Assembly (NCBI RefSeq): GCF_009905375.1
Contig: NC_133657.1
Coordinates: 60,867,227-60,931,226 of the forward strand
Length of the DNA: 64,000 nucleotides
Direction of reading: 5' to 3'
Source of the DNA: Apium graveolens
Taxonomy: Eukaryota; Streptophyta; Magnoliopsida; Apiales; Apiaceae
Positions 24,513-34,884 of the stretch are shown one piece after another. The notes beneath the pieces were generated by a model, which saw only the letters and a list, made by a program, of their open reading frames with translations, had not been told where the DNA came from and did not search any database. The position numbers and the translations under genes were made by a program. Every line of letters begins with the position of its first letter. Positions within the stretch are counted from its first letter, which is position 1.

Positions 24513-24586
24513 TTGTGATAGAAAAAGAAAAACAAGACTGAATTTGTGATAAAAGTGTGATGAGAAGACTAATGTGAAGTGGCTGC

Positions 24587-24595
24587 TTATATAGG
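24587..24595 (-). promoter_or_regulatory. Putative TATA box of the small ORF, element 4
   Basis: On the minus strand CCTATATAAGCAGCC lies about 75 bp before the ATG. The same sequence occurs in element 5 (39390-39400). Confidence 0.5.
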
Positions 24596-24599
24596 CAAG

Positions 24600-25943
24600 A
24601 GAATGCCAAGAGACGCAAAGATATTTAATGCTGACAGGTAGAATTAATTCTACCTCGTCTCCCTAGACTTTGAAAAATAATAACAGTCATTGGAAAGAGG
24701 AAGCATGGTCTAGACCGCATAAAACACAAGAAACAGTGGTTTGTTCAAGTACAAATACCATTAATCCTAATCACAGTGACTATTAATCTTCCACTTCAAC
24801 ATATTCGAGTACAAACTGAGACTGTTATCAAATTTTATTCAAAGATAAGCCAAGTAAAGGATTAGACTGAGAAATCAGAACTTAGACCTATACCAGAACT
24901 TAACAGTCATCAGAACATAATTTCTTAACTCGAAAAAGGAATGCCTATCTTAGTAAATACTCATACAAGTTCTGAGTTATGGACGTCAGTACTTAATCAT
25001 CAGAACGTGTAACTTAGAACTTGTCCTCAGAATTTGTGCAATAATGACACATTGACTGTTTTATCTAAAATAACATAGACCACCACAGAAATTTTCATCA
25101 TTCAGATGGAGTGATTAGTGTGTGCATTAAGCTAAAAACAGACAAAGAGTAAAGTCTGATTCACTGCAGTACATCTTAGAAATAAGGCATAACTAAAATT
25201 TTGCTAAAGATCTGTCATTGTCCTGAAACCGATTGAAGAATGAGTTTATGCTTGAGTCTACCTCAACTATTTTGTGCTAATTTTATGCATCTTTTGAAAT
25301 TCTATTTTACAGTGGCTTCTCAGTGTAAGTGAGTCACGACTGTTTATCAGAATTTATCCTATTTTCAGAGTATTTCTCCAGTAATCATAGAGTGTGAAAA
25401 GTCACCAAAAAAATATTTTGCTTTTCTGATGCATATTTACTTAATACCAGCAATGCACTTGGGTCGTCCCTTCCACATTTTTACTCTAGATCTCAAAGGA
25501 GTACCTGATTTTAATCTTTGATCTTTTTGCTTTTGCTTTTGATAAGAGAGGTCTATCAGCACTTAGTACATTCAGCAGTTTTACTAGTATCAGAACTTAA
25601 CAGATGAGTAGCATTATTCTAATTTGTGACTTAGTAATAAGATATACAAAGTGAACTTAACTAAGCTCAATTATCAGAATTTGCTAGTGTCATAAGTTTT
25701 CTACTGAAATAATTACTTCTTCCATGGAATCATTTATTTATTGAAGACTACTAGGTCAGTATCTAGCACAGTTATCCTCATAGGATTGAATAGGTACTAG
25801 AACAGACATATCACTTATCAGAGTTTAGAAACATATATCAGACAACAGTCAGTACTTAAAGACATTTATCAATTAAGCACAGAATACACAATGAGATGAA
25901 TTCTGTAAATACTGAGCATAAAGTCTGATAACACAGAACAAGT
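24600..25943 (-). other. Spacer between pol and small ORF, element 4
   Basis: Non-coding, about 1.3 kb, homologous throughout to 38041-39380 of element 5. It is rich in ATCAGAACTT-like motifs (plus strand). Confidence 0.75.
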
Positions 25944-28900
25944 CTAAGCAGATTTAGAGAAGGAACCTGAAACCATTCCAAGTTCATTTACCAATCTTGT
26001 AAAAGTAGCTTCACATAATGGTTTTGTGAAGATATCCGCCAATTGTTGATCTGTGGGAACAAAATGCAATTCCACTGTACCTTCATCCACATGTTTCCTG
26101 ATGAAGTGGTACCTGATGCTGATGTGCTTTGTCATTGAGTGTTGAACTGGATTACCTATCATAGCAATAGCACTTTGATTATCACAGTAAATAGGGATTT
26201 TGAAATATGTTAACCCATAATCCAGTAACTGATTCTTCATCCAAAGAATCTGTGCACAACAGCTTCCTGCAGCAATATACTCTGCTTCTGCAGTTGATGT
26301 GGAAATTGACTTTTGTTTCTTGCTGTACCAAGAAACCAATCTGCCTCCAAGAAATTGGCAGCTTCCACTTGTGCTTTTCCTGTCAATTTTGCAACCTGTA
26401 AAATCTGCATCTGAGTAACCTATTAGTTTAAAATCTGATTCTCTAGGATACCATAATCCCAGAGCAGCTGTTCCTTTAAGATACTTAAAGATTCTTTTTA
26501 CAGCTGTTAAGTGAGGTTCTCTTGGATCTGCTTGAAATCTTGCACAAAGATAGGTAGCATACATGATATCAGGTCTACTAGCAGTTAGATAGAGTAGAGA
26601 GCCAATCATACCTCTGTAGTCAGTAATATCTACTGATTTACCGGTATCCTTATCCAGTTTTGTTGCAGTGGCCATTGGAGTGGATGCACTTGAACAATCT
26701 TGCATTCCAAATTTCTTTAGCAAGTTTCTGGTATACTTGGTTTGACAAATAAAAGTGCCTTCCTCATTCTGCTTGACTTGAAGGCCCAAAAAATAGCTAA
26801 GTTCCCCCATCATACTCATCTGATATCTTAACTGCATAAGTTTGGCAAACTTCTTGCAAAGTTTGTCATTTGTAGATCCAAAAATGATATCATCAACATA
26901 AATCTGGACCAGAAGTAAGTCCTTTCCATGGTTGAGGTAGAACAGTGTTTTGTCTATTGTCCCTCTGTTGAATCCACTTTCCAGAAGAAACTGAGCTAAA
27001 GTCTCATACCATGCTCTAGGAGCTTGCTTAAGTCCATAAAGTGCTTTGTCAAGTCTGTAGACATAATCTGGATGTTTGGTATCTACAAAACCTGGAGGTT
27101 GTTCAACATATACCTCTTCCTCCAATTCTCCATTGAGAAAAGCACTTTTCACATCCATTTGAAAGACAGTAAACTTTTTGTGAGCAGCATAAGCCAAAAA
27201 TATCCTTATGGCTTCTAACCTAGCAACTGGTGCAAATGTTTCATCATAATCAATTCCCTCCTGTTGAGAATATCCTTTTGCAACCAGCCTTGCCTTATTC
27301 CTTGTAATTATGCCATCACTGTCAGTTTTGTTTCTGAATACCCACTTTGTACCAACAATAGATCTATTCTTTGGTCTTGGTACTAGGGTCCAGACTTTGT
27401 TTCTTTCAAATTCATTCAACTCTTCCTGCATTGCTTGCACCCAATCAGCATCTTGAAGAGCTTCTTCCACTTTCTTTGGCTCAGTCTGAGAGAGAAAAGA
27501 ATTGTAAAGACACTCATTTGAAGTACCTGTTCTAGTTCTGACACCTGCATCAGGATTTCCAATTATCAAATCAGGTGTATGTGATTTTGTCCACTTCCTT
27601 GCAGATGGAAGGTTTTCTCTAGAACTGGATGCTCCCCCATGATCCATGCTATCTTCTTTTTCATTTTCTGATGCTCCCCCTGAAACTATGCTTTCTGAGT
27701 TGGATTCTTCAGTATTTAGATTTTCAGTACTATCAGAACTTGGCTTATCAGAACTTGACGAATCAGAACTTGAAGAGCCAGATGCATGTTCGAATGTTTC
27801 TTGAGATGTGGTAGGATTTTGAGTATGCTCCCCCTGCATAGGAACATCTTCATTTAACATAGTCACCACAGTTTCAATAACATCAGAGTTTAATCCATCA
27901 GAGTTTGCAGTATCAGGACTTAGACTGTCAGGATTTTCAGTATCAGAATATGAGTCTTCATTTTCAAATCTCAGCTGATCATGGTCAACGAAATCTTTAA
28001 GACCAGTGATCTTCTTGTCATCAAAAGAGACATTGATAGATTCCATGACCACTTTTGTTCTCAAATTATAGACTCTGAAGGCTTTTGTGGAAAGTGGATA
28101 TCCAACAAAGATTCCTTCTTCAGCTTTTAGATCAAACTTTGATAGTTGTTCAGGATGAGTCTTGAGAACAAAACACTTGCATCCAAATACATGAAAATAT
28201 TTCAGATTTGGCTTCTTTTTCTTCACCATCTCATATGGTGTTTTTCCATGCTTGTTAATGAGTGTTGCATTTTGAGTAAAACAAGCAGTCTGCACAGCTT
28301 CAGCCCATAAATAGGTTGGAAGCTTTGCTTCTTCAAGCATTGTACGTGCAGCTTCAACGAGAGTTCTATTCTTCCTTTCAACAACTCCATTTTGCTGTGG
28401 AGTTCCAGGAGCAGAAAATTCCTGCTTTATTCCATGGCTTTTGCAGAACTCTTCCATTATCAAATTCTTGAACTCAGTGCCATTATCACTCCTTAAAATT
28501 TTCACAGAATCTTTGACCATTTTATCCAGCTGTTTGACATGATCAATCAAGATAGATGCAGTTTCACTTTTTGTGTGCAAGAAATACACCCATGTGTATC
28601 TGGTGAACTCATCCACTATGACCAACGCATACTTCTTCTTTGCAATAGACATGACATTTACTGGACCAAATAGATCAACATGTATAAGATGATAAGGCTC
28701 AAGAATTAATGATTCAGTCTTGCTCTTGAATGAAGATTTTCTTTGTTTGGCTTTCTGACATGAATCACAAAGACCATCAGGAGCAAATACTGTGTTTGGC
28801 AATCCTCTCACAAGATCTTTCTTGACAAGTTCATTTATATTGTTGAAATTTAAATGAGAGAGTTTCTTATGCCAATTCCAGCTTTCTTCAATTGATGCTC

Positions 28901-29294
28901 TACTTAACAGACATATTGCAGAGCCATCAGTACTTGTTGAAAGCTTAGCTTCATAAATGTTACCACGTCTGTATCCTTTCAGAACAACTTTGCCTTTAGA
29001 TTTACTCACAACTTCACAGTGTTCTTCAAAGAAATCAACATGATAACCTCTGTCACAGATTTGACTTATACTCAGTAGGTTGTGTTTAAGTCCTGAGACC
29101 AGAGCTACTTCTTTAATGATGACATTCCCAAGATTGATATTGCCATATCCCAATGTTTTTCCAATGTTGCCATCTCCATAAGAAACACTTGGGCCAGCTT
29201 TCTCCACAAAGTCTGATAGCAGGGCCTTATTTCCAGTCATATGACCTGAACATCCACTGTCCAGAACTAGAATATTTTTCCTGTTGCCCTGCAA
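25944..29294 (-). CDS. pol: Intact copia pol polyprotein (protease, integrase, RT, RNase H), element 4
   Basis: 1116 codons without interruption. Aspartic protease active site D12-S-G ([11 protein letters not shown]). Integrase zinc finger H142, H147, C176, C179, and catalytic core D207, D270, E306 ([21 protein letters not shown]). A serine/aspartate-rich linker spans about 505-540. RT spans about 615-840 with D714 (MDVKSAF) and YVDD at 799-802. RNase H has D962/D964 (YSDAD), E1003 (TAEAEY) and D1038 (YCDNQ). All catalytic residues expected of copia pol are present. It has no ATG at the start: it follows gag in the same frame after TAG and TGA stops, so expression needs read-through, splicing or re-initiation. 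Element 4 lies antisense within element 5. Activity is possible but unproven. Confidence 0.93.
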   Translation of the reverse strand: MQGNRKNILVLDSGCSGHMTGNKALLSDFVEKAGPSVSYGDGNIGKTLGYGNINLGNVIIKEVALVSGLKHNLLSISQICDRGYHVDFFEEHCEVVSKSKGKVVLKGYRRGNIYEAKLSTSTDGSAICLLSRASIEESWNWHKKLSHLNFNNINELVKKDLVRGLPNTVFAPDGLCDSCQKAKQRKSSFKSKTESLILEPYHLIHVDLFGPVNVMSIAKKKYALVIVDEFTRYTWVYFLHTKSETASILIDHVKQLDKMVKDSVKILRSDNGTEFKNLIMEEFCKSHGIKQEFSAPGTPQQNGVVERKNRTLVEAARTMLEEAKLPTYLWAEAVQTACFTQNATLINKHGKTPYEMVKKKKPNLKYFHVFGCKCFVLKTHPEQLSKFDLKAEEGIFVGYPLSTKAFRVYNLRTKVVMESINVSFDDKKITGLKDFVDHDQLRFENEDSYSDTENPDSLSPDTANSDGLNSDVIETVVTMLNEDVPMQGEHTQNPTTSQETFEHASGSSSSDSSSSDKPSSDSTENLNTEESNSESIVSGGASENEKEDSMDHGGASSSRENLPSARKWTKSHTPDLIIGNPDAGVRTRTGTSNECLYNSFLSQTEPKKVEEALQDADWVQAMQEELNEFERNKVWTLVPRPKNRSIVGTKWVFRNKTDSDGIITRNKARLVAKGYSQQEGIDYDETFAPVARLEAIRIFLAYAAHKKFTVFQMDVKSAFLNGELEEEVYVEQPPGFVDTKHPDYVYRLDKALYGLKQAPRAWYETLAQFLLESGFNRGTIDKTLFYLNHGKDLLLVQIYVDDIIFGSTNDKLCKKFAKLMQLRYQMSMMGELSYFLGLQVKQNEEGTFICQTKYTRNLLKKFGMQDCSSASTPMATATKLDKDTGKSVDITDYRGMIGSLLYLTASRPDIMYATYLCARFQADPREPHLTAVKRIFKYLKGTAALGLWYPRESDFKLIGYSDADFTGCKIDRKSTSGSCQFLGGRLVSWYSKKQKSISTSTAEAEYIAAGSCCAQILWMKNQLLDYGLTYFKIPIYCDNQSAIAMIGNPVQHSMTKHISIRYHFIRKHVDEGTVELHFVPTDQQLADIFTKPLCEATFTRLVNELGMVSGSFSKSA

Positions 29295-29306
29295 TCACAA
29301 AGACCA

Positions 29307-31642
29307 CTAATTATTAGTTTTAAGGACCCAGACTTGCTTGGATCCTTTGGTCTTATTAAGTTTGTTAACATTTGCAGCGGATTTAGCATCAGAGTTTATG
29401 TTAACATTTTTCTTATCAGAATTTACATTATCAGACTTTGAATCAGAATTTACACTAGAAGGAACAATGGAAACTTTCTTCAAAGAAGGTTTTATTTGAT
29501 AATAATCATCGTACAAACTATGATATTCCTTACAAGTATAAATGGAATGCCATAAACTACCACAATGAAAACAAGGATTTTGTGGTTTGTATCTAACTGA
29601 CTGACTCTTAACTCCTGATTTTGAAGGTAAGGAGTTAATATTCTTATTTTTCCTACAAAAAGAAGCCAGATGGTTAGAACTTCCACAGTTATGACATGTT
29701 TTCCTAGGAGCATCAGGAACAGGTTTATAATCATTGCTTTTATTCACACCTTCCTTTCCATTCCTATTTTTCCTAGGTGATTTTACCTTGTTTGCATTCT
29801 TGACATCTTTCAGCTTATGCTTAAGCTGCTTCTTTGTCATTAAGCCTATGTTTACTTCAGCTGTCTTTTCCTGTTTTAGTTTGTCAGAAGTTAATTCCTT
29901 TTTAACTTCTGATTTCTCATTATCAGACTTTACAGTTACAAACTTAACAGGTTTTAACTTTGGCTTTTGCTTAACAACAGGCTTAATTTCTTCAGTTCCT
30001 TTGTCATTCTTATTCTCTCCATAACCTAAGCCCTATTTCCAATTTTCACTACTTAGCAAATTTTGAGTTGTTCTGCCAGAGTTAGTCCAAGTCCTGATTA
30101 TCTCTCTTTCCTTTTCTAACTCAGTTTTTAGAGATTCATTCATTTTTAGCACTTCATCCCTAACATAAAAAGCATCATCTCTATCCTTCTGAGTGTGATG
30201 GAATATAACTAACTCTTTTTCTAAAAAATCATTTCTTTTCTTAAAAGCAAGATTTTCAGAAGTTAATCTTTCACATGTTAAGGTTTGATCTCTATAACTA
30301 ACAAACATGGTTTTAAGATATCTTCTCAACTCATTAATATCATCAGTATGAAAAGCATAAGTAGTCTGAGGTACCTTTGTTTCAGCAGCTTCAGAACTGC
30401 TCTCAGCACTTTCTTTATCAGCATTTGCCATCAATGCATAGTTCTCCTCACTTTTAGAGTCTGAAGTGTCTGTCCAGCTTTTCTGCTTTGTGACAAGAGC
30501 CTTGCCTCTGTCACCCTTTACCTTCTTGCAGTCAGGAGATATGTGGCCTTTCTCACCACAGTTATAGCATTTAACATTGGTGTAATCTCCTCTGTCAGAC
30601 TTTCCTCCTCTGCCTTCAGATCTTCTGAAATTCTTCTTATCAGAACTTATGCTTTTTCTGGAAAACTTCTTTCCCTTCCTGAACTTCCTGTATGCAATCT
30701 TGTTGATTCCTTTCACCATAAGAGCACACAGCTTCATTATCTCCTCATCAGCATCGGTCTCAGGCGAGCTTTCAGAATCTGAGTCATCATCACTCTCAGA
30801 ACTTGATGACTCAGTATCAGACTTTATGAAAAGAGCTTTACCCTTGTCTTTCTTTGAGGAAGCTGCCTTGGGGAATTCTTCTTCAGCCTTAAGAGCGACT
30901 GTCCTTGACTTTCCTCCTTTCCTCTTGCTTCTTTGTTCCATCTCCAGCTCATGAGTCTTGAGCATTCCATAGATTTCGTCAAGAGTTGTTTCATCAAGAT
31001 TGTAGTTGTCTCTTATTGTCGTTGCCTTCAAATCCCAGCATTCAGGAAGAGCTAACAGGAACTTAAGGTTTGAATCTTCAAGATCATACTCTTTATCAAC
31101 CAATGACAAATCATTCAAAAGTTTGACAAATCTATCATATAAATCATTCAATGACTCATTAGTCTTTGAGTCAAAGTGTTCATACTCTTGAGTGAGTATT
31201 GTCTTCCTGTTCTTCTTAATTGTGTCAGTTCCCTGACACCTTGTTTCCAGAGCATCCCATATCTCCTTAGCAGTCTTGCAGTTGTTACCCTGTTTGACAT
31301 TACATTATCAATGGCACTATGCAGTAAGTGTCGTACCTTAGCATCCTTAGCAATTGATGCTATGTCTTCAGCAGTATAATCACTCTTCTCCTTTGGTACG
31401 GTCATTGCTGCTTCACCTGCAACTGCAACAGCGAGTTTGGTTGGTTTGTGAGGACCTTCCTTGATTCTATCCAGGTATTCTGGATCTGTTGCTTCCAGGA
31501 ACATGGTCGTCCTTACCTTCCATATGGGATATTCAGATGGTGTCAGTATGGGGACTCTGATGGTCTCATACCGACTCTGAATTAGTGTCTTTGGTGGTTC
31601 CTCAGTTGTGGTAGGCTTAGTTGGAGTTTCTGTGTCTGACAT
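29307..31642 (-). pseudogene. gag: gag of element 4, one frameshift and one stop
   Basis: Start MSDTETPTKPTTTEE at 31642. Compared with the intact gag of element 5, one base is missing near 31282, which shifts the frame after the SNRV segment. A TAG lies at 30033-30035 where element 5 has GAG (a G-to-T change). All else is open: 31151-30033 and 29840-29307 are in the same frame. Zinc knuckles are CYNCGEKGHISPDC, CHNCGSSNHLASFC and CFHCGSLWHSIYTC, so the third is complete, unlike in element 5. Gag is thus only two events away from open. It ends VWVLKTNN then TAG. Confidence 0.9.
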
Positions 31643-31683
31643 GATTGTGTTTGGATCTTTAACTGTATGTAAGTTAACAGATA

Positions 31684-31696
31684 GGCTCTGATACCA
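31684..31696 (-). other. Primer-binding site of element 4
   Basis: TGGTATCAGAGCC on the minus strand, two bases from the LTR end. Confidence 0.92.
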
Positions 31697-31698
31697 AT

Positions 31699-32312
31699 TG
31701 TTAGGTCACACACACACTGTAGAGGGGGTGAATACAGTGTATAGTACACTCAAATCGAACTTTAAGATCTTAAGTAACAGAAAACAAACTTTATTGAAAC
31801 AATAAACTCTGTTACAGTATGGAACTGTTACCTCTCAGTGATGAACAAATATCACGAGAGCTGCTAGGGTTATAAAGAATAATAACTTCGATAATGATAA
31901 CACTTATAGTGTAAACCCTATGCCTGTGTTTATATACTACACAGTTACAAGATAATCGCTAATTGATATGGAATATAATTCTGCTTCCTAAAATATATCA
32001 ATCAGATATCTTTTCTTCCAAGTATTCCATTCTTCACGGAATTCCTTCTTCATGCATATCTCTTCTTATGTTTATCTCGATCTTCTTTTCTTTAATCAGC
32101 TACTGTCCTTATCTGATTGTCCTTCAGCACTTAAGTTCTGATATCTATCTTCTGATGATTATCTCCTGATAATATAAGTACTGATATCCTTAAGTCCTGA
32201 CTTCCAGTATAAGTACTGATCAACAGTTAAGTACTGATTTATCCTGTTCACGTAAGATCTGAAAGCTAAACATAAAACATATTAGCCATGACATTATCAA
32301 ATATATCTAACA
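31699..32312 (-). repeat. 5' LTR of element 4
   Basis: 614 bp, TGTTAG...CTAACA on both ends. In element sense it has U3 with ATCAGTACTTA copies, the TATA region GTATATAAACACAG (about 31927-31942) and an AATAAA-type signal near the 3' end, so it is a plausible promoter. It would read leftward into element 4. Confidence 0.92.
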
Positions 32313-32317
32313 CATTG

Positions 32318-32491
32318 TAACCCTAGCAGCTCTCGTGATATTTGTTCATCACTGAGAGGTAACAGTTCCATACTGTAACAGAGTTTATTGTTTCAATAAA
32401 GATTATTTTCTGTTACTTAAGTTCTTAAAGTTCGATTTAAGTGTACTATACACTGTATTCACCCCCTCTACAGTGTGTGTGTGACCTAACA
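32318..32491 (+). repeat. 5' LTR of element 5, second piece
   Basis: 174 bp that resume the LTR after the CATTG target copy (32313-32317). It contains CAATAAAGAT (poly(A)-type signal) and ends GTGACCTAACA. Separated from its promoter by 11 kb of element 4, the element 5 LTR promoter can no longer drive gag directly. Confidence 0.9.
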
Positions 32492-32493
32492 AT

Positions 32494-32506
32494 TGGTATC
32501 AGAGCC
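32494..32506 (+). other. Primer-binding site of element 5
   Basis: TGGTATCAGAGCC, complementary to initiator tRNA-Met, two bases after the LTR. Confidence 0.92.
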
Positions 32507-32547
32507 TATCTGTTAACTTACATACAGTTAAGGATCCAAACACAATC

Positions 32548-34884
32548 ATGTCGGACACAGAAACTCCAACTAAGCCTACCACAACTGAGGAACCACCAAA
32601 GACACAAATTCAGAGTCGGTATGAGACCATCAGAGTCCCCATACTGAGACCATCTGAATATCCCATATGGAAGGTAAGGATGACCATATTCCTGGAAGCA
32701 ACAGATCTAGAATACCTGGATAGAATCAAGGAAGGTCCTCACAAACCAACCAAACTCGCTGTTGCAGTTGCAGGTGAAGCAGCAAAGACCGTACCAAAGG
32801 AGAAGAGTGATTATACTGCTGAGGACATAGCATCAATTGCTAAGGATGCTAAGGTACGACACTTATTGCATAGTGCCATTGATAATGTAATGTCAAACAG
32901 GGTAATCAACTGCAAGACTGCTAAGGAGATATGGGATGCTCTGGAAACAAGGTGTCAGGGAACTGACATAATTAAGAAGAACAGGAAGACAATACTCACT
33001 CAAGAGTATGAACACTTTGACTCAAAGACTAATGAGTCATTGAATGATTTATATGATAGATTTGTCAAACTTTTGAATGATTTGTCATTGGTTGATAAAG
33101 AGTATGATCTTGAAGATTCAAACCTTAAGTTCCTGTTAGCTCTTCCTGAATGTTGGGATTTGAAGGCAACGACAGTAAGAGACAACTACAATCTTGATGA
33201 AACAACTCTTGACGAAATCTATGGAATGCTCAAGACTCATGAGCTGAAGATGGAACAAAGAAGCAAGAGGAAAGGAGGAAAGTCAAGGACAGTTGCTCTT
33301 AAGGCTGAAGAAGAATTCCCCAAAGCAGCTTCCTCAAAGAAAGACAAGGGTAAAGCTCTTTTCATAAAGTCTGATACTGAGTCATCAAGTTCTGAGAGTG
33401 ATGATGACTCAGATTCTGAAAGCTTGCCTGAGACTGATGCTGATGAGGAGATGATGAAGCTGTGTGCTCTTATGGTGAAAGGAATCACAAAGATTGCATA
33501 CAGGAAGTTCAGGAAGGGAAAGAAGTTTTCCAGGAAAAGCATAAGTTCTGATAAGAAGAATTTCAGAAGATCTGAAGGCAGAGGAGGAAAGTCTGACAGA
33601 GGAGATTACACCAATGTTAAATGCTATAACTGTGGTGAGAAATGCCACATATCTCCTGACTGCAAGAAGGTAAAGGGTGACAGAGGCAAGGCTCTTGTCA
33701 CAAAGCAGAAAAGCTGGACAGACACCTCAGACTCTGAAAGTGAGGAGAACTATGCATTGATGGCAAATGCTGATAAAGAAAGTGTTGAGAGCAGTTCTGA
33801 AGCTGCTGAAACAAAGGTACCTCAGACTACTTATGCTTTTCATACTGATGATATTAATGAGTTGAGAAGATATCTTAAAACCATGTTTGTTAGCTATAGA
33901 GACCAAACTTTAACATGTGAAAGATTAACTTCTGAAAATCTTGCATTTAAGAAAAGGAATGATTTTTTAGAAAAAGAGTTAGTCATGTTCCATCAAACTC
34001 AGAAGGATAGAGATGATACTTTTTATGTTAGGAATGAAGTGCTAAAATTAAATGAATCTCTAAAAACTGAGTTAGAAAAGGAAAGAGAGATTATCAGGAC
34101 TTGGATTAACTCTGGCAAAACAACTCAAAATTTGCTAAGTAGTGGAAACTGGAAAGAGGGCTTAGGTTATGGAGAAGATAAGAATGATAAAGGAACTGAA
34201 GAAATTAAGCCTGTTGTTAAGCAAAAGTCAAAGTTTAAACCTATTAAGTTTGTAACTGTAAAGTCTGAAAATGAGAAATCAGAAGATAAAGAGGAATTAA
34301 CTTCTGACAAACTAAAACAGGAAAAGACAGCTGAAGTGAACATAGGCTTAATGACAAAGAAGCAGCTTAAGCATAAGCTGAAAGATGTCAAGAATGCAAA
34401 CAAGGTAAAATCACCTAGGAAAAATAGGAATGGAAAGGAAGGTGTGAATAAAAGCAATGATTATAAACCTGTTCCTGATGCTCCTAGGAAAACATGTCAT
34501 AACTGTGGAAGTTCTAACCATCTGGCTTCTTTTTGCAGGAAGAATAAGAATATTAACTCCTTACCTTCAAAATCAGGAGTTAAGAGTCAGTCTGTTAGAT
34601 ACAAACCACAAAATCCTTGTTTTCATTATGGTAGTTTATGGCATTCCATTTATACTTGTAAGGAATATCATAGTTTGTACTATGATTATTATCAAATAAA
34701 ACCTTCTTTGAAGAAAGTTTCCATTGTTCCTTCTAGTGTAAATTCTGATTCAAAGTCTGATAGTGTAAATTCTGATAAGAAAAATGTTAACATAAACTCT
34801 GATGCTAAATCCGCTACAAATGTTAACAAACTTAATAAGGCCAAAGGATCCAAGCAAGTCCGGGTCCTTAAAACTAATAATTAG
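32548..34884 (+). CDS. gag: Intact copia gag (778 aa), element 5
   Basis: Open from ATG (MSDTETPTKPTTTEE) to TAG. The N-terminal capsid region contains EYPIWKVRM, FLEAT, CQGTDIIKKNRKTIL and ESLNDLYDRF, as in copia gags (UBN2/retrotran_gag type). An acidic serine-rich stretch lies around 275-300. CCHC zinc knuckles are at residues 359-372 (CYNCGEKCHISPDC, with Gly to Cys inside), 650-663 (CHNCGSSNHLASFC) and 691-704 (CFHYGSLWHSIYTC). The third has lost its second Cys (Y694, a G-to-A change; element 4 has Cys). A Glu/Lys-rich region around 430-520 is probably coiled coil. It lies about 55 bp after the primer-binding site. Its LTR promoter is split by element 4, so expression is doubtful here. 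Confidence 0.92.
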   Translation: MSDTETPTKPTTTEEPPKTQIQSRYETIRVPILRPSEYPIWKVRMTIFLEATDLEYLDRIKEGPHKPTKLAVAVAGEAAKTVPKEKSDYTAEDIASIAKDAKVRHLLHSAIDNVMSNRVINCKTAKEIWDALETRCQGTDIIKKNRKTILTQEYEHFDSKTNESLNDLYDRFVKLLNDLSLVDKEYDLEDSNLKFLLALPECWDLKATTVRDNYNLDETTLDEIYGMLKTHELKMEQRSKRKGGKSRTVALKAEEEFPKAASSKKDKGKALFIKSDTESSSSESDDDSDSESLPETDADEEMMKLCALMVKGITKIAYRKFRKGKKFSRKSISSDKKNFRRSEGRGGKSDRGDYTNVKCYNCGEKCHISPDCKKVKGDRGKALVTKQKSWTDTSDSESEENYALMANADKESVESSSEAAETKVPQTTYAFHTDDINELRRYLKTMFVSYRDQTLTCERLTSENLAFKKRNDFLEKELVMFHQTQKDRDDTFYVRNEVLKLNESLKTELEKEREIIRTWINSGKTTQNLLSSGNWKEGLGYGEDKNDKGTEEIKPVVKQKSKFKPIKFVTVKSENEKSEDKEELTSDKLKQEKTAEVNIGLMTKKQLKHKLKDVKNANKVKSPRKNRNGKEGVNKSNDYKPVPDAPRKTCHNCGSSNHLASFCRKNKNINSLPSKSGVKSQSVRYKPQNPCFHYGSLWHSIYTCKEYHSLYYDYYQIKPSLKKVSIVPSSVNSDSKSDSVNSDKKNVNINSDAKSATNVNKLNKAKGSKQVRVLKTNN

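Larger units (their letters stand above)
21202..32312 (-). mobile_element. Element 4: young Sirevirus with intact pol
   Basis: A complete 11.1-kb element on the minus strand, inserted in the 5' LTR of element 5. The CATTG target duplication is perfect (21197-21201 and 32313-32317). LTRs of 614 bp (21202-21815 and 31699-32312) differ at about seven positions (about 1.1%). It has the same family sequence as element 5, so it is a self-insertion. Pol is open for 1116 codons, gag has one frameshift and one stop, and the 3' ORF has one stop and a deletion of about 2.2 kb that removes its N-terminal half. Confidence 0.93.

Noticed and set aside
24237..24518. 93-codon plus-strand ORF near the element 4 small ORF
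   Set aside because: It is antisense to the small ORF; the minus-strand frame is the one with a TATA box and a tail shared with element 5.
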